NCBI GenBank assembly: GCA_016286385.1
Contig: JAEESO010000011.1
Location: forward strand, 1 to 64,000
Direction: 5' to 3'
DNA from: Bacteroidales bacterium
GTDB taxonomy: Bacteria; Bacteroidota; Bacteroidia; Bacteroidales; UBA932
Length of the DNA: 64,000 bases
Shown: positions 51,201-59,752 of the stretch, in pieces
Layout: every line of letters begins with the position of its first letter
Numbering within the stretch: position 1 is the stretch's first letter
Program-made: the position numbers and the translations under genes
Notes under the pieces: generated by a model
What the model was told of the DNA's origin: nothing
The model's input: only the letters and a program-made list of their open reading frames with translations
Database searches by the model: none

Positions 51201-51479
51201 GCCCGTCTTACCGGTAATGAAGGTAACAACCAACAGGGCGCAACCAGCACTTTGCACCTGTACAGGGGAGATTACCTGAAACTGAAGAACTTGACGATAG
51301 GTTATTCACTCCCTGAGAAGATTACCAAGAAAATCTTTATGAAAGGTCTTAGAGTGTACATCTCAGGAGAAAACCTGTTCAATATTACCTCATATCCGGG
51401 ACAGGATCCTGAGATGGGTGCCGGTCTGGGATATGTGACCATGCGTCAGATCTCTATCGGAGCAAACCTGACATTCTGA
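48225..51479 (+). CDS. susC: SusC-type TonB-dependent outer-membrane transporter
   Basis: 1084 residues. Signal peptide, then a carboxypeptidase-like regulatory domain (GGVVKDAETGESVIGASVMVKGTTTGAITDLDGIFSL), then VVVGYGTQKKVNLTGAVS at the TonB-box/plug start and the plug DGVENNMSYVNPHDIATITILKDAASCAIYGNRGANGVVLITTK. A C-terminal barrel ends GANLTF. Imports oligosaccharides with its SusD partner, 25 bp downstream. The last ATCGGCC-free stretch ends within this gene (49044). Confidence 0.95.
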   Translation: MRRILHKAFLIIICLAAPVIALAQNVPLGGVVKDAETGESVIGASVMVKGTTTGAITDLDGIFSLSAPSGAEIVVGAMGYEDYSFVAGAGMTSLDIHLKPSSQFLEEVVVVGYGTQKKVNLTGAVSTVNFEEMAESRPVTSVASALAGTSAGLSVRTTSSDPGNESNTVRIRGTGTLNSSSPLYIVDGVENNMSYVNPHDIATITILKDAASCAIYGNRGANGVVLITTKQGKEGAVNVTYSGSVSFNSPMHRLSYLTDYADYMEMINESLYNIGQAENFLPSTIETWRNAKKDPNAIAESGYPNYVAYPNIDWQDFMYRNVASQDHNISITGRSKKTSYLISANYVDNPGLISNTAAKKYQIRANIDVKPVQWLTVGMKTYGSVMDKQAGDYSTAVKYINQSTPGVYPYYDGYYGFPAANEESATASNPLYTVNEEDAIRTYSRIKVSGYAKIDFLKDFSFKTLVNYGRHWYDYQYTPVVPQPVKMNFATGVQMTTPELPENMETWFRANGDWDYTIQSTLNWGHTFGRHELSALLGYEEFYSFEYYHNGTKKGLVDPSLWTADTAVEPINVGGSASDYSSRSFFGRLNYVFANRYLFEANLRCDGSSRFASKVRWGYFPSFSAGWRIEQEGFMKNSGFDLLKLRASWGKLGNNSIGNYEYQSTYKAHNYSFNNLLVNGLAVSVHANDALRWETTTSTDVGLDIGVLDNRLTAEIDFYNRVTDGILYRPTIYQTAGLATAPMENIAEVTNKGIELTLGWRSHVKDFSYGVRGNFTFNHNRVSKYKGALEEGWQEDESGVRTYVSNLGDVSTGSSTRILEGHTINEYYMLTPYSGDGSYFDDEGNVIINGGPRDGMIRTDMDMLWLKAMTNAGYSFRPQQGIAKDKIWYGDYIYADIDGDGVYGNTYDNIFTGKSTTPKYTFGFQANASWKGIDIQMSFAGAAGFWLYWNTTGANNTGTRIGYNILSYIANDHYFYDPDNPEDPRTNTTSQNARLTGNEGNNQQGATSTLHLYRGDYLKLKNLTIGYSLPEKITKKIFMKGLRVYISGENLFNITSYPGQDPEMGAGLGYVTMRQISIGANLTF

Positions 51480-51504
51480 TAATCTTCAGTAAACGGATTA
51501 TATT

Positions 51505-53337
51505 ATGAAAGCAATTAAATATCTTGCATTCGTCTCACTGATTATAATGGAAGTTACAGCCTGCCGTAAAGACTTGCTGGAGACTACACCTTACAATGCA
51601 ATCAGTTCAAACAGTATCTGGACGTCAGCCAATCTGGCCACTTTAGCAGTCAATGGCATTTACAATACAATGCTGGAAAATTCTGGAGAAGACTACACGA
51701 ACTCTATTTCCCAGGGCAACTATTTTGGCCTTGATGCCCATACCCTCTCGGCCCTTGACCCCACAGTTAGTCCAAGAAGCAACTGGTCCAGCACCCACAA
51801 ATTACTGCTGGGGAATGCGTCATCGGCCGACAATATTTTCAGCGTAGCCTGGAAGCAACTCTATGAGGGAATCTCAAGAGCGAACGAGGTTATCGACAAT
51901 ATAGAAAGCGTTCCCGATTTGAAGCCGGAGCTTTGTGCACAGTACAAGGCCGAGGCAAAATTCCTCAGGGCATACTTCTATTATAGGCTGAACGGCTACT
52001 TCCGTGGTGTTCCTCTTTATCTGAAAAGCACTCCGGTAAACGAATTTACAAAACCACGTAACACCGAGGCCGAGGTATGGGAGGCAATCATTAACGATCT
52101 TACAGAGGTGATTAATGAGCCTAACCTTCCCGGTAAATACATGGCCGGTGACCCTAACTACGGCCGTGCCACCAAAGGTGCCGCCTATGCACTTCGTGGG
52201 AAGACATATCTTTGGATGAAGGAATACGAAAAAGCCGAATCCGACTTTAAAAAAGTTGGAGAACTGGGCTTCAGCCTGTTCCAGGGAGAGTATAAGCAGT
52301 TATTCAAGGAGAAGAACGAGCAGTGCTCCGAAATGGTCTTTTCCATACAGTGTTTTGAGAAGGATACTTATGGCAACCAGATGAGTTTCAAGTACGGTTC
52401 CAGAATCACCAGCGGCAGCGGCTGGAATGATTTCTACGGTGACGCCGATTTCATCGATACATATGAGACAAAGGATGGAAAGCAGTTCAATTGGAACGAC
52501 TATATTCCCGGATATTCCAGTATGACACCCGCCGCCCGCTCGGTTTATTTCCTGCGAGACGGCCTGAACTCCGGCAACGGGAACTTTGGGGAAGCGGACT
52601 ACAAAAGCCTTAAGAAAAAGATGTCTGACTATGGCGCCGACTTTTCAAAGTATCTGGACCAGGGCAACGAAGCCCGCATAAAGGCTGTGTACGATAACCG
52701 GGACCCCAGGCTTTTGCAAACATACATCACGCCTTATTCGGAGTATCTGGGCGCCCCCAATGGAATTGAATATACATACACCTTGCGCTGGCCATTTATC
52801 CAGAATGATATCAGCAATCCGTTCGATCTTCGTTCGGATAGCGCAAAATATTTCTATTATCTGGTCCGCAAGTTTGTTTCCGAAGGGAACGAGCTTCTAT
52901 ACCGTGAATATTCTCCCATTGACGTCCCCATTATTCGTTATGCCGATGTCCTTCTGTCACTTGCCGAGGCTCTCAATGAACAGGGACGGACAAATGAAGC
53001 CATCCCATATGTTAATATGGTAAGAAAACGCGCCGGTGTTGCATTACTTAACAGCAATACTTACACTACGGTTGCAGGCCAGGACGATATGAGAGATCGC
53101 ATCCGTCGTGAGAAGAGATGGGAACTTGCCTGCGAAGGGACTCTCTATTTCGATGAACTCCGCTGGGGTACATGGTACGACTCTAAGCTTTTTGAAGGAG
53201 CCGGCCTGAAACAGTGCTGGGGTGAAGCGAGTGTGTCATGGACCAAAAATGGAGATTATTACACTAAGTGGCCAATACCGGCAACGGAGCGCCAGCTCAA
53301 CACGGCATTGACTCAGAACGAAGGGTGGATTGACTAA
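51505..53337 (+). CDS. susD: SusD/RagB-type glycan-binding lipoprotein
   Basis: 610 residues. Lipobox VTAC, then the conserved helical TPR scaffold (EARFLRA-like AEAKFLRAYFYYRL, RRNTEAEVWEAIINDLTEVI, RGKTYLWMKEYEKAESDFKKV), with PIPATERQLNTALTQNEGW at the C-terminus. It forms the surface lid over SusC and binds the incoming glycan. Pairs with the susC gene. Confidence 0.95.
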   Translation: MKAIKYLAFVSLIIMEVTACRKDLLETTPYNAISSNSIWTSANLATLAVNGIYNTMLENSGEDYTNSISQGNYFGLDAHTLSALDPTVSPRSNWSSTHKLLLGNASSADNIFSVAWKQLYEGISRANEVIDNIESVPDLKPELCAQYKAEAKFLRAYFYYRLNGYFRGVPLYLKSTPVNEFTKPRNTEAEVWEAIINDLTEVINEPNLPGKYMAGDPNYGRATKGAAYALRGKTYLWMKEYEKAESDFKKVGELGFSLFQGEYKQLFKEKNEQCSEMVFSIQCFEKDTYGNQMSFKYGSRITSGSGWNDFYGDADFIDTYETKDGKQFNWNDYIPGYSSMTPAARSVYFLRDGLNSGNGNFGEADYKSLKKKMSDYGADFSKYLDQGNEARIKAVYDNRDPRLLQTYITPYSEYLGAPNGIEYTYTLRWPFIQNDISNPFDLRSDSAKYFYYLVRKFVSEGNELLYREYSPIDVPIIRYADVLLSLAEALNEQGRTNEAIPYVNMVRKRAGVALLNSNTYTTVAGQDDMRDRIRREKRWELACEGTLYFDELRWGTWYDSKLFEGAGLKQCWGEASVSWTKNGDYYTKWPIPATERQLNTALTQNEGWID

Positions 53338-53340
53338 AAA

Positions 53341-53505
53341 ATGACCGATATGAAAGAGAGATACAATTCTCCGCAGACAAATGTGATACATATGGATGAC
53401 AATATGACTCCGATATGTATCTCAAATCTTGCTCCAATGTGTATTACCGGAGAAGATTATTCAATAGAGGCAGGAGCTTTTGATCTTGATTCTGATATCC
53501 TTTGA
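53341..53505 (+). CDS. small ORF of 54 residues, conserved-type PUL peptide
   Basis: Not covered by a larger gene. MTDMKERYNSPQTNVIHMD continues with DNMTPICISNLAPMCITGEDY and SIEAGAFDLDSDIL to a stop at 53503. The second Met (53350, MKERYNSPQTNVI) is a more likely start. Its layout (basic-aromatic start, a -P-x-x-x-V-I- strand, then C-x-S repeat with a second Cys) resembles short peptides found at the ends of PUL and pilin operons in Bacteroidota. Function unknown. It follows susD by 3 bp and precedes the next lipoprotein by 9 bp. Confidence 0.6.
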   Translation: MTDMKERYNSPQTNVIHMDDNMTPICISNLAPMCITGEDYSIEAGAFDLDSDIL

Positions 53506-53514
53506 TCTTTTGAT

Positions 53515-55437
53515 ATGATGAGCAATCTAATAAAAAACGGTCTTTTGACCGCCATAGTGTTTGTGTTGCCTTTTAGTTGCGCCAAGAATAGCCTTTCCGA
53601 GTCAGACCCCGGAGTGGAGACAATGATTCTCAGCGCCAGACTCGCCCATCAAGAGACCAAAACAATGCTTGGCGTCCCCAGCGCTGGGGTGTGCCCAGTT
53701 CTTTGGAAGACCGGCGACAGAGTGTCGGTAAACGGGGTTGTGTCCAATAATGCCGTGACGGCGGGAGAGAATGGCACCAAGGATGTTGACTTTACCATAA
53801 GTTCACCCGTCTCTGCGCCTTATAAAGTGCTATATCCCGGCACGGCGTCAGAGAATATGATAAGCCTTCCATCTACCCAAAACTATGTGACCGGTAGTTT
53901 TGATGCCGCTGCTGCAGCATCTTACGGCAATGCCCAGAAATCAGGAGACAATTACTCTGTCCAGCTAAACAATTTCTGCGGCCTCATAGGTTTTGCCGTT
54001 AAGGGAAGCGTAACGCTTGACCGCATAGAGGTCAAAAGTCTTGGAAGTGAGAAGCTTCACGGTAATTTCACCCTTGCAACAGATGCTGGTGGCTTTACCG
54101 GTGCATTCTCTGGGGGAACCGCAGGAACGCTTGTCTACGACTGTGACGTCGCGCTTAGTAATACGGACACGTATTTCTATATTGCCATTCCTGCCCAGGC
54201 TTACGCGGCGGGAATTGAGGCTCTTGTATATCAGGCCGATGGCGCCTTTATGCGTCTGAAGTTCTGGGGAAGCGGTTACACTCTTGCGTCCAACAAGCTG
54301 GTCCAGTTCCCCAGCTTTACCTATGCGGCAGGACGTACTGAGAACCTTGTCTCCATCAACGACCTTACCGCTGAAAACGGCGGCGAGCCCACGGCAACGC
54401 CTCCTGGAATCTCCGTGGCAATATACAATGTATATCAGGAGGAATCCCGCGAGACCAGCGGTAGAACGTATATGTATCTCACCAATGCGAACGTGCGAGA
54501 AGCCTTGGGAACTGCCATAGCGGGTACCGGTGCCGATATCATAGGATTCAACGAACTGGACGCCAATTTCCAGAACGGGGGAAGTTATTCGCTGAAAACA
54601 CTTGCGGAGGCCAAAGGCTTTACTGGGTATACATGGGAGTTGGATAATCCGGATGATATAAAGAAAGAAGGCACATGGCTGAGTCCCAGTTATGAGACCT
54701 ATAACAAATATGCCGACGGGTACGCCTACAAGACGGCGATGTTTAACGTATCGGACCAGAACTATGTCTGGCTCTCCCATACGGCCGATAACACTTACTA
54801 TGATAGCAGGAAGGACGCATATGATAATTGCGGCAACCCTGAAACTACTTGCGCTTATGCCAAGTTTACCCACAAGGTATCAGGAAAGCAGTTCTATCTG
54901 TTCGTGACGCACTTGTCCACCCTGGACCATACATATAGTGAAATAGGTGCTGAAAAGGTGGACGGCGAATACAGCGCTGCGGACCAGGCAGCCGCTGCAG
55001 CCAGACGCCTGAGGGTGGTCAATAATCTCAAGTATTTTGCTGCCGCCAAAGCCGGTTCTTTGCCCTATATCGTTGTGGGAGACTTCAATTTCGGCCCTTA
55101 TATAGACACGAAAAAAACGCAGGTTCAGCCCCTGTATACAGCCATGTATTCCGGCGGATTCGCAAATGCTTATGACCAGGTGAATGATGCCGGTAACCTG
55201 TCTGGTTTCTATGTCAATTACCCGGGCACAGAAACTGGCAGCAACTGGGGCGCGCACTATCTTGTGAATTTAAAGTACCCTCAGTTCCGAATAGACCATA
55301 TCTTCCTTCACGACGGATCTTCCCAGGTTATCAATGCCCAGACTTATAAGACGGTCCGTACCACTTTTGATGTAGACGAAGATACCTGGTGCCCCTCAGA
55401 CCATTTCCCGGTTGTCTCATATATAACCTTCGACTAA
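53515..55437 (+). CDS. fimbrillin-like module fused to EEP phosphodiesterase domain
   Basis: 640 residues. Lipobox LPFSC. Residues about 35-275 match the fimbrillin-like module also seen in the beta-helix protein and in the GLUG protein (ETKTMLGVPSAG, PVLWKTGDRVSVNG, FYIAIPAQAYAAGIEALVYQADG). The C-terminal EEP domain (about 290-640) has VAIYNVYQ, GADIIGFNELD, LFVTHL, YIVVGDFNF, FRIDHIF and WCPSDHFPVV, all catalytic elements intact. Likely a surface phosphodiesterase held out by a pilin-like stalk. Paralog of the protein at 44365. Confidence 0.8.
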   Translation: MMSNLIKNGLLTAIVFVLPFSCAKNSLSESDPGVETMILSARLAHQETKTMLGVPSAGVCPVLWKTGDRVSVNGVVSNNAVTAGENGTKDVDFTISSPVSAPYKVLYPGTASENMISLPSTQNYVTGSFDAAAAASYGNAQKSGDNYSVQLNNFCGLIGFAVKGSVTLDRIEVKSLGSEKLHGNFTLATDAGGFTGAFSGGTAGTLVYDCDVALSNTDTYFYIAIPAQAYAAGIEALVYQADGAFMRLKFWGSGYTLASNKLVQFPSFTYAAGRTENLVSINDLTAENGGEPTATPPGISVAIYNVYQEESRETSGRTYMYLTNANVREALGTAIAGTGADIIGFNELDANFQNGGSYSLKTLAEAKGFTGYTWELDNPDDIKKEGTWLSPSYETYNKYADGYAYKTAMFNVSDQNYVWLSHTADNTYYDSRKDAYDNCGNPETTCAYAKFTHKVSGKQFYLFVTHLSTLDHTYSEIGAEKVDGEYSAADQAAAAARRLRVVNNLKYFAAAKAGSLPYIVVGDFNFGPYIDTKKTQVQPLYTAMYSGGFANAYDQVNDAGNLSGFYVNYPGTETGSNWGAHYLVNLKYPQFRIDHIFLHDGSSQVINAQTYKTVRTTFDVDEDTWCPSDHFPVVSYITFD

Positions 55438-55450
55438 TCCACGCTGCCTT

Positions 55451-58400
55451 ATGAAAAAGATATATACACTCATTCCTGTATTTGCACTGATTCTTGTGGC
55501 AGCAGGATGCTCAAAGGAAATAGATAATCCTGTAAGGGAGGATATCCCAGGGGAAAGAAATGACGGCATAATGACTGTAACACTCTCTGTCCCTGAGAGT
55601 CCTGATACCAAAACCACCCTTGGCAGCAAGGACGGCAGCTCGTATCCAGTGCTTTGGGGCGATTCTGACGTGATTACACTCAACGGGACTGCAGCAACGT
55701 CATTCACCCCCGGTGACGGAAACACTACCGCCGCGGCTACGTTCAAACTGGCGAGCATCTCAGCTCCGTACAATTTCCTTTACTGTGGAGTCCCAGACCA
55801 AGGCAACCAGGTGTCTTTCCCTTCTACGCAGCACTATGAGGCCGGCGGATTCGACCCTGCTGCCATGCCGATGTATGCTTCCCTGGCATCCAGGAGCGAC
55901 AATGTCACCTTCAGTCACGTTGCCGCATTGCTGAAATTCTCCTTCACGGGTGACAAGAAGCTTAGTTCAATCACCCTTACGGCTGCGGATGGATCCAAGT
56001 CGCTTTCCGGTAATTTCACTATCGGCGCCACTGCAGGAATCCTGAACGGCAGTCTTACACCCGCCTCCGGCGGAGCCCCGCTCATTTACAGCTTCGGGGG
56101 CAACAAGCAGCTTTCCGACGACCCGTTCGTGTTTTATATTGCAATACCTGCCGGTACGTATGAAGGTGGTATCTCCCTCGATGTGGTGGACAATTCGTCC
56201 GGCCACATGACGGTAAAGGTAATGGACAGCAATGCCACAAAGACCATAGCCGCCGGCAAGGTGCGCGAGTTTGACAATGTGGTTTATTCCCCGGACAAGG
56301 TGACCAACCTCAAACAGATTAACAGTGTGGCTACCTTCCAGGAGTTTGTTGCTGCCGTTGCGGGCGGCAACAAGACGCTCAATGCACGCCTTGTCCAGAG
56401 TTCAGGAACCCTTGACCTCTCATCCATCGCCGCCTCTTTTGAGCCGATGGAGGACTATAAGGGCATCTTCGACGGCAACGGCAAGACCATCAGCGGCCTT
56501 ACCAAACCCATGTTCGCCGATTTGATGGGTGTGGTGAAGAACCTAACGCTGAATTCCACCATATCCACAACAGCTGACGATGACCTGAACTGGGGTATCT
56601 TTGCAAAACGAGTCCTCCCTTCAACGGCCATTGACGATATTGCAGGCCTCCAGAACTGTACGGCTCAAGGTTCCATCACCTGGACTCCTTCTGCAGCCAT
56701 TGAAGGAGAAAACATAAACTGCCAGCTTGGCGGTCTTGTCGGCAACAACAAGGGCGGCTCCATCAGCAACTGCGCCAATTATGCCGCGGTAACGTTTGCC
56801 GACAATGGCGGAGTCAACGACTGCCAGCCTTCTATCGGCGGAGTCACAGGTCGCACCCAAAAAGGCGGTGACCTCAAGACTCAAGGGGATATCTCCAACT
56901 GTGCAAACTACGGTACAGTGATGTCATCTGCCGATTTTGGTCAGGGCGTTTACATCGGAGGCGTTCTTGGTTATCAGGTAGAGTCGGCCGAATCTATGAG
57001 AGGCTGTGTCAACCACGGCCTGGTAAAAGTGACGTCGGACTTCTCCACCACCGGTCCGCTCCATATCGGCGGCGTTGCCGGTATTGCCAGGGGCTCGGTC
57101 GAGGAATGCACCAACGCAAGTGACGGCACGGTCACTACCGAGGCTGGGGATGTCGGAACGTATCTCTGCCAGGGAGGTGTAATCGGCCGAATCAATAATA
57201 CATCGGCAACGTATTCCGGTCTTTCCAATGCAGGCAATATCAATGTCGCTGCTGTCGGCGCTCCTTCAGGCGCGCTCATTGGCGGAACCGTGGGCCGGTT
57301 CGACGAGGGCGCTTTCATCGAGGCCTGCACCAATACCGGCGGAACCATCGCATATACTGGAGATGCTGCCACTGGCGAAGTCAGTATCGGCGGTATCGTG
57401 GGGAATACGCTTCATAGCGTTACTTCCTGTACAAACGCAACAGCCATCAATGCAGGCGGCTCTTATTCGGTTAATGCGAGTAGCAAGTACTACTCTGTTG
57501 GTGGCATTGTCGGTTACAACAAGGGTGACTGGGAACTTGTTGACAATACAAATACGGCTGCTATAACAATCTCCGGCACCATCGGTGGCTATATGGCTCT
57601 GGGCGGAATCTGTGGATACACTAATGGCCCTATTCAAGGCGGCGGCAACTCCGGAACCGTTTCTTTCACGGGTTCTTCCACAAACCAGAATGTTCCTGTG
57701 GGAGGTGTCGTGGGACGAATAACCAGCGGCTTTAGCGGTGATATTGTTACCGGTGTTACCAACAGCGGCGCCGTTGTCGTCAACACTTCCACGCAGTCCG
57801 GAAAGGTCTTTTATGTGGGTGGCATAGCCGGACACCATCAGTCCGGTGACTTTAAAGCTACCAACAGCGGTACTGTTACCGTGACGGAGTTGTCCTGTAA
57901 TCAATTGTATCTGGGAGGTTTGACAGGCCTGAATAAAGGTGATATCATTTCGGGATCAGCCAACCTGGCTGCCGGCGATATCTCCATCGATGGCTTAACT
58001 ATTACCAATGTTGCGTGCATAGGCGGTGTTACAGGAGAGAATGATGATGCCGTGGTGACAGCAAGCAATGCAGGCGATGTAGTTCTGACTTCGGGTTCTA
58101 CCAGTTCTTATGATATGTTCGTTGGTGGTGTAGTTGGACGTGGCAAGGCTAACGTCACATCCTGCACCAATAGTGGTCTGGTTTCAAATGACTGTCCGAT
58201 AACCAAGAGTGGCCAATACATAGAGATCGGCGGCATTGTGGGCTATGGCCTGTCAGCGTGCAGTATCAGTAATTGTGAGAATACCGGAACCGTTACCAAT
58301 TCCGCCAATTCAAAAGGATACGTGTATTTGGGAGGAATAGTTGGTGAAGTTGGGAATAATCTGACTTCCTGTACAAATTCAGGGGCGGTTTCCAACAGCG

Positions 58401-59746
58401 GAGTGGCAACAACGGAACTCTGCCTTGGAGGAGTCGCCGGTATTATTGATGCCATCACATTGGATTCCTGTCATAATACTGGAGCAATATCAATTACTTC
58501 CGAATCAGGCGCTATCCGCGTTGGCGGCCTGGCTGGAAAGGTTGTCGGAACTGGCGCGTCTGAGTTTGATGATTGTGAAAACGGAGGGGGTATAACCATT
58601 GCGAATGAAAGTACCAAATCCGCCCAGGATCACATTACCGTCGGTGGAATTGCCGGTCGCGGTGATGCCCAGGTACTTTATTCATCCTGTACCAACAATG
58701 GACTTATCCGGTTGGATATGACAGGTACAACCAACAGGGCAGGAATTCGCGCAGGTGGTATCTTTGGAGATAATACCGGGAAAGACAATGATTGCGCGGA
58801 TTGTGTGAATAATGCCGATATAGAAGCGTATTACCAAGTGGACGCAACTCCGTTAATGCTTTATTCAGTCGGTGGCATCGCTGGTCGTATGGAGGCGCCT
58901 GACGATGGACAAGATGGTTCAGAGATTAATGCCTGCACCAATAACGGATACCTGTATGTCATAAGCAACAGGGCTGTGATGGGCGGCATCGCCGGTCAGA
59001 TGATTGGAGGCAGGATTATCGACTGCGAAAACACAAACCAAGTACGCTATCGCTATAATAAAACCACCAACGCATTCGCCGTTGTGGGCGGAATAGCAGG
59101 TGATGTATGGGATCAGGCCCAGGAAATCACAGGCTGCACCAACAGTGGCGCAGTAACATCAAAGAGCCTTACCGGCTCCTCAGTCCTGTCCAATTATGCC
59201 GGTGGCATAGCTGGCTGGATTGAGGATGATACATCTTGTGTTGTGAGTGACTGTGAAAATACCGGAGCTGTGACTTGTAACACCTGTAGCGATAATGAAA
59301 ATGGTGCGGCTATGGCAGGAGGTATCATTGGTTACAAGGAATCCGGCTCCAATGATAACAATAATGTGAATAGGGGTAATGTACTGGCGCTGGCAGTGAA
59401 AACAAGGGCGGCAGCGGCTGGAGGCGTGGTCGGAGCCCTTCATCATGGCACTCTCCAGGCTTGCTCAAACTATGGCACAATTGAAGCTGGAGAGAAATCC
59501 AGCGCCTACAAGGATGAAAACTCCACTTACAATGCCGGCAGGGCCGGATCCATTGCGGGCTGGTATAAGAACGAGGACAGCGCTCCATATCTGGCATGCG
59601 ACGGAACCATAACTAAGTGCTATGTTGGAGGTGCCGTCAAGAGCAGAACCAGCGGAGGCTCTCTAGTTACCATTACCTCATCAAACTATGGCGGCTACAT
59701 CGTGGGCATAGGTGATGATCCTACGGACTGCTATTTTGCCGAGTAA
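55451..59746 (+). CDS. 1431-residue surface protein: fimbrillin-like module plus GLUG-like repeats
   Basis: Lipobox VAAGC. Residues about 35-275 carry the shared module (TKTTLGSKDGSSYPVLWGDSDVITLNG, VSFPSTQHYEAGGF, FYIAIPAGTYEGGI). Then at least fifteen repeats of about 45-50 residues follow the pattern GGI-V-G-x-N/G-x-G-S-x-x-x-C-x-N-x-G-x-V (for example GGVTGRTQKGG, GGIVGNTLHSVTSCTN, GGVVGRITSG), which resembles GLUG motifs. Such long repeats can form a beta-solenoid stalk or adhesin. It ends near the GH2 gene, with about 6 bp between them. Substrate binding is inferred only from locus. Confidence 0.8.
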   Translation: MKKIYTLIPVFALILVAAGCSKEIDNPVREDIPGERNDGIMTVTLSVPESPDTKTTLGSKDGSSYPVLWGDSDVITLNGTAATSFTPGDGNTTAAATFKLASISAPYNFLYCGVPDQGNQVSFPSTQHYEAGGFDPAAMPMYASLASRSDNVTFSHVAALLKFSFTGDKKLSSITLTAADGSKSLSGNFTIGATAGILNGSLTPASGGAPLIYSFGGNKQLSDDPFVFYIAIPAGTYEGGISLDVVDNSSGHMTVKVMDSNATKTIAAGKVREFDNVVYSPDKVTNLKQINSVATFQEFVAAVAGGNKTLNARLVQSSGTLDLSSIAASFEPMEDYKGIFDGNGKTISGLTKPMFADLMGVVKNLTLNSTISTTADDDLNWGIFAKRVLPSTAIDDIAGLQNCTAQGSITWTPSAAIEGENINCQLGGLVGNNKGGSISNCANYAAVTFADNGGVNDCQPSIGGVTGRTQKGGDLKTQGDISNCANYGTVMSSADFGQGVYIGGVLGYQVESAESMRGCVNHGLVKVTSDFSTTGPLHIGGVAGIARGSVEECTNASDGTVTTEAGDVGTYLCQGGVIGRINNTSATYSGLSNAGNINVAAVGAPSGALIGGTVGRFDEGAFIEACTNTGGTIAYTGDAATGEVSIGGIVGNTLHSVTSCTNATAINAGGSYSVNASSKYYSVGGIVGYNKGDWELVDNTNTAAITISGTIGGYMALGGICGYTNGPIQGGGNSGTVSFTGSSTNQNVPVGGVVGRITSGFSGDIVTGVTNSGAVVVNTSTQSGKVFYVGGIAGHHQSGDFKATNSGTVTVTELSCNQLYLGGLTGLNKGDIISGSANLAAGDISIDGLTITNVACIGGVTGENDDAVVTASNAGDVVLTSGSTSSYDMFVGGVVGRGKANVTSCTNSGLVSNDCPITKSGQYIEIGGIVGYGLSACSISNCENTGTVTNSANSKGYVYLGGIVGEVGNNLTSCTNSGAVSNSGVATTELCLGGVAGIIDAITLDSCHNTGAISITSESGAIRVGGLAGKVVGTGASEFDDCENGGGITIANESTKSAQDHITVGGIAGRGDAQVLYSSCTNNGLIRLDMTGTTNRAGIRAGGIFGDNTGKDNDCADCVNNADIEAYYQVDATPLMLYSVGGIAGRMEAPDDGQDGSEINACTNNGYLYVISNRAVMGGIAGQMIGGRIIDCENTNQVRYRYNKTTNAFAVVGGIAGDVWDQAQEITGCTNSGAVTSKSLTGSSVLSNYAGGIAGWIEDDTSCVVSDCENTGAVTCNTCSDNENGAAMAGGIIGYKESGSNDNNNVNRGNVLALAVKTRAAAAGGVVGALHHGTLQACSNYGTIEAGEKSSAYKDENSTYNAGRAGSIAGWYKNEDSAPYLACDGTITKCYVGGAVKSRTSGGSLVTITSSNYGGYIVGIGDDPTDCYFAE

Positions 59747-59752
59747 AAGGAT

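Noticed and set aside
53965..54873. 302-codon minus-strand frame inside the fimbrillin-EEP gene
   Set aside because: EEP catalytic motifs are on the plus strand; no signal or family pattern in the minus frame.
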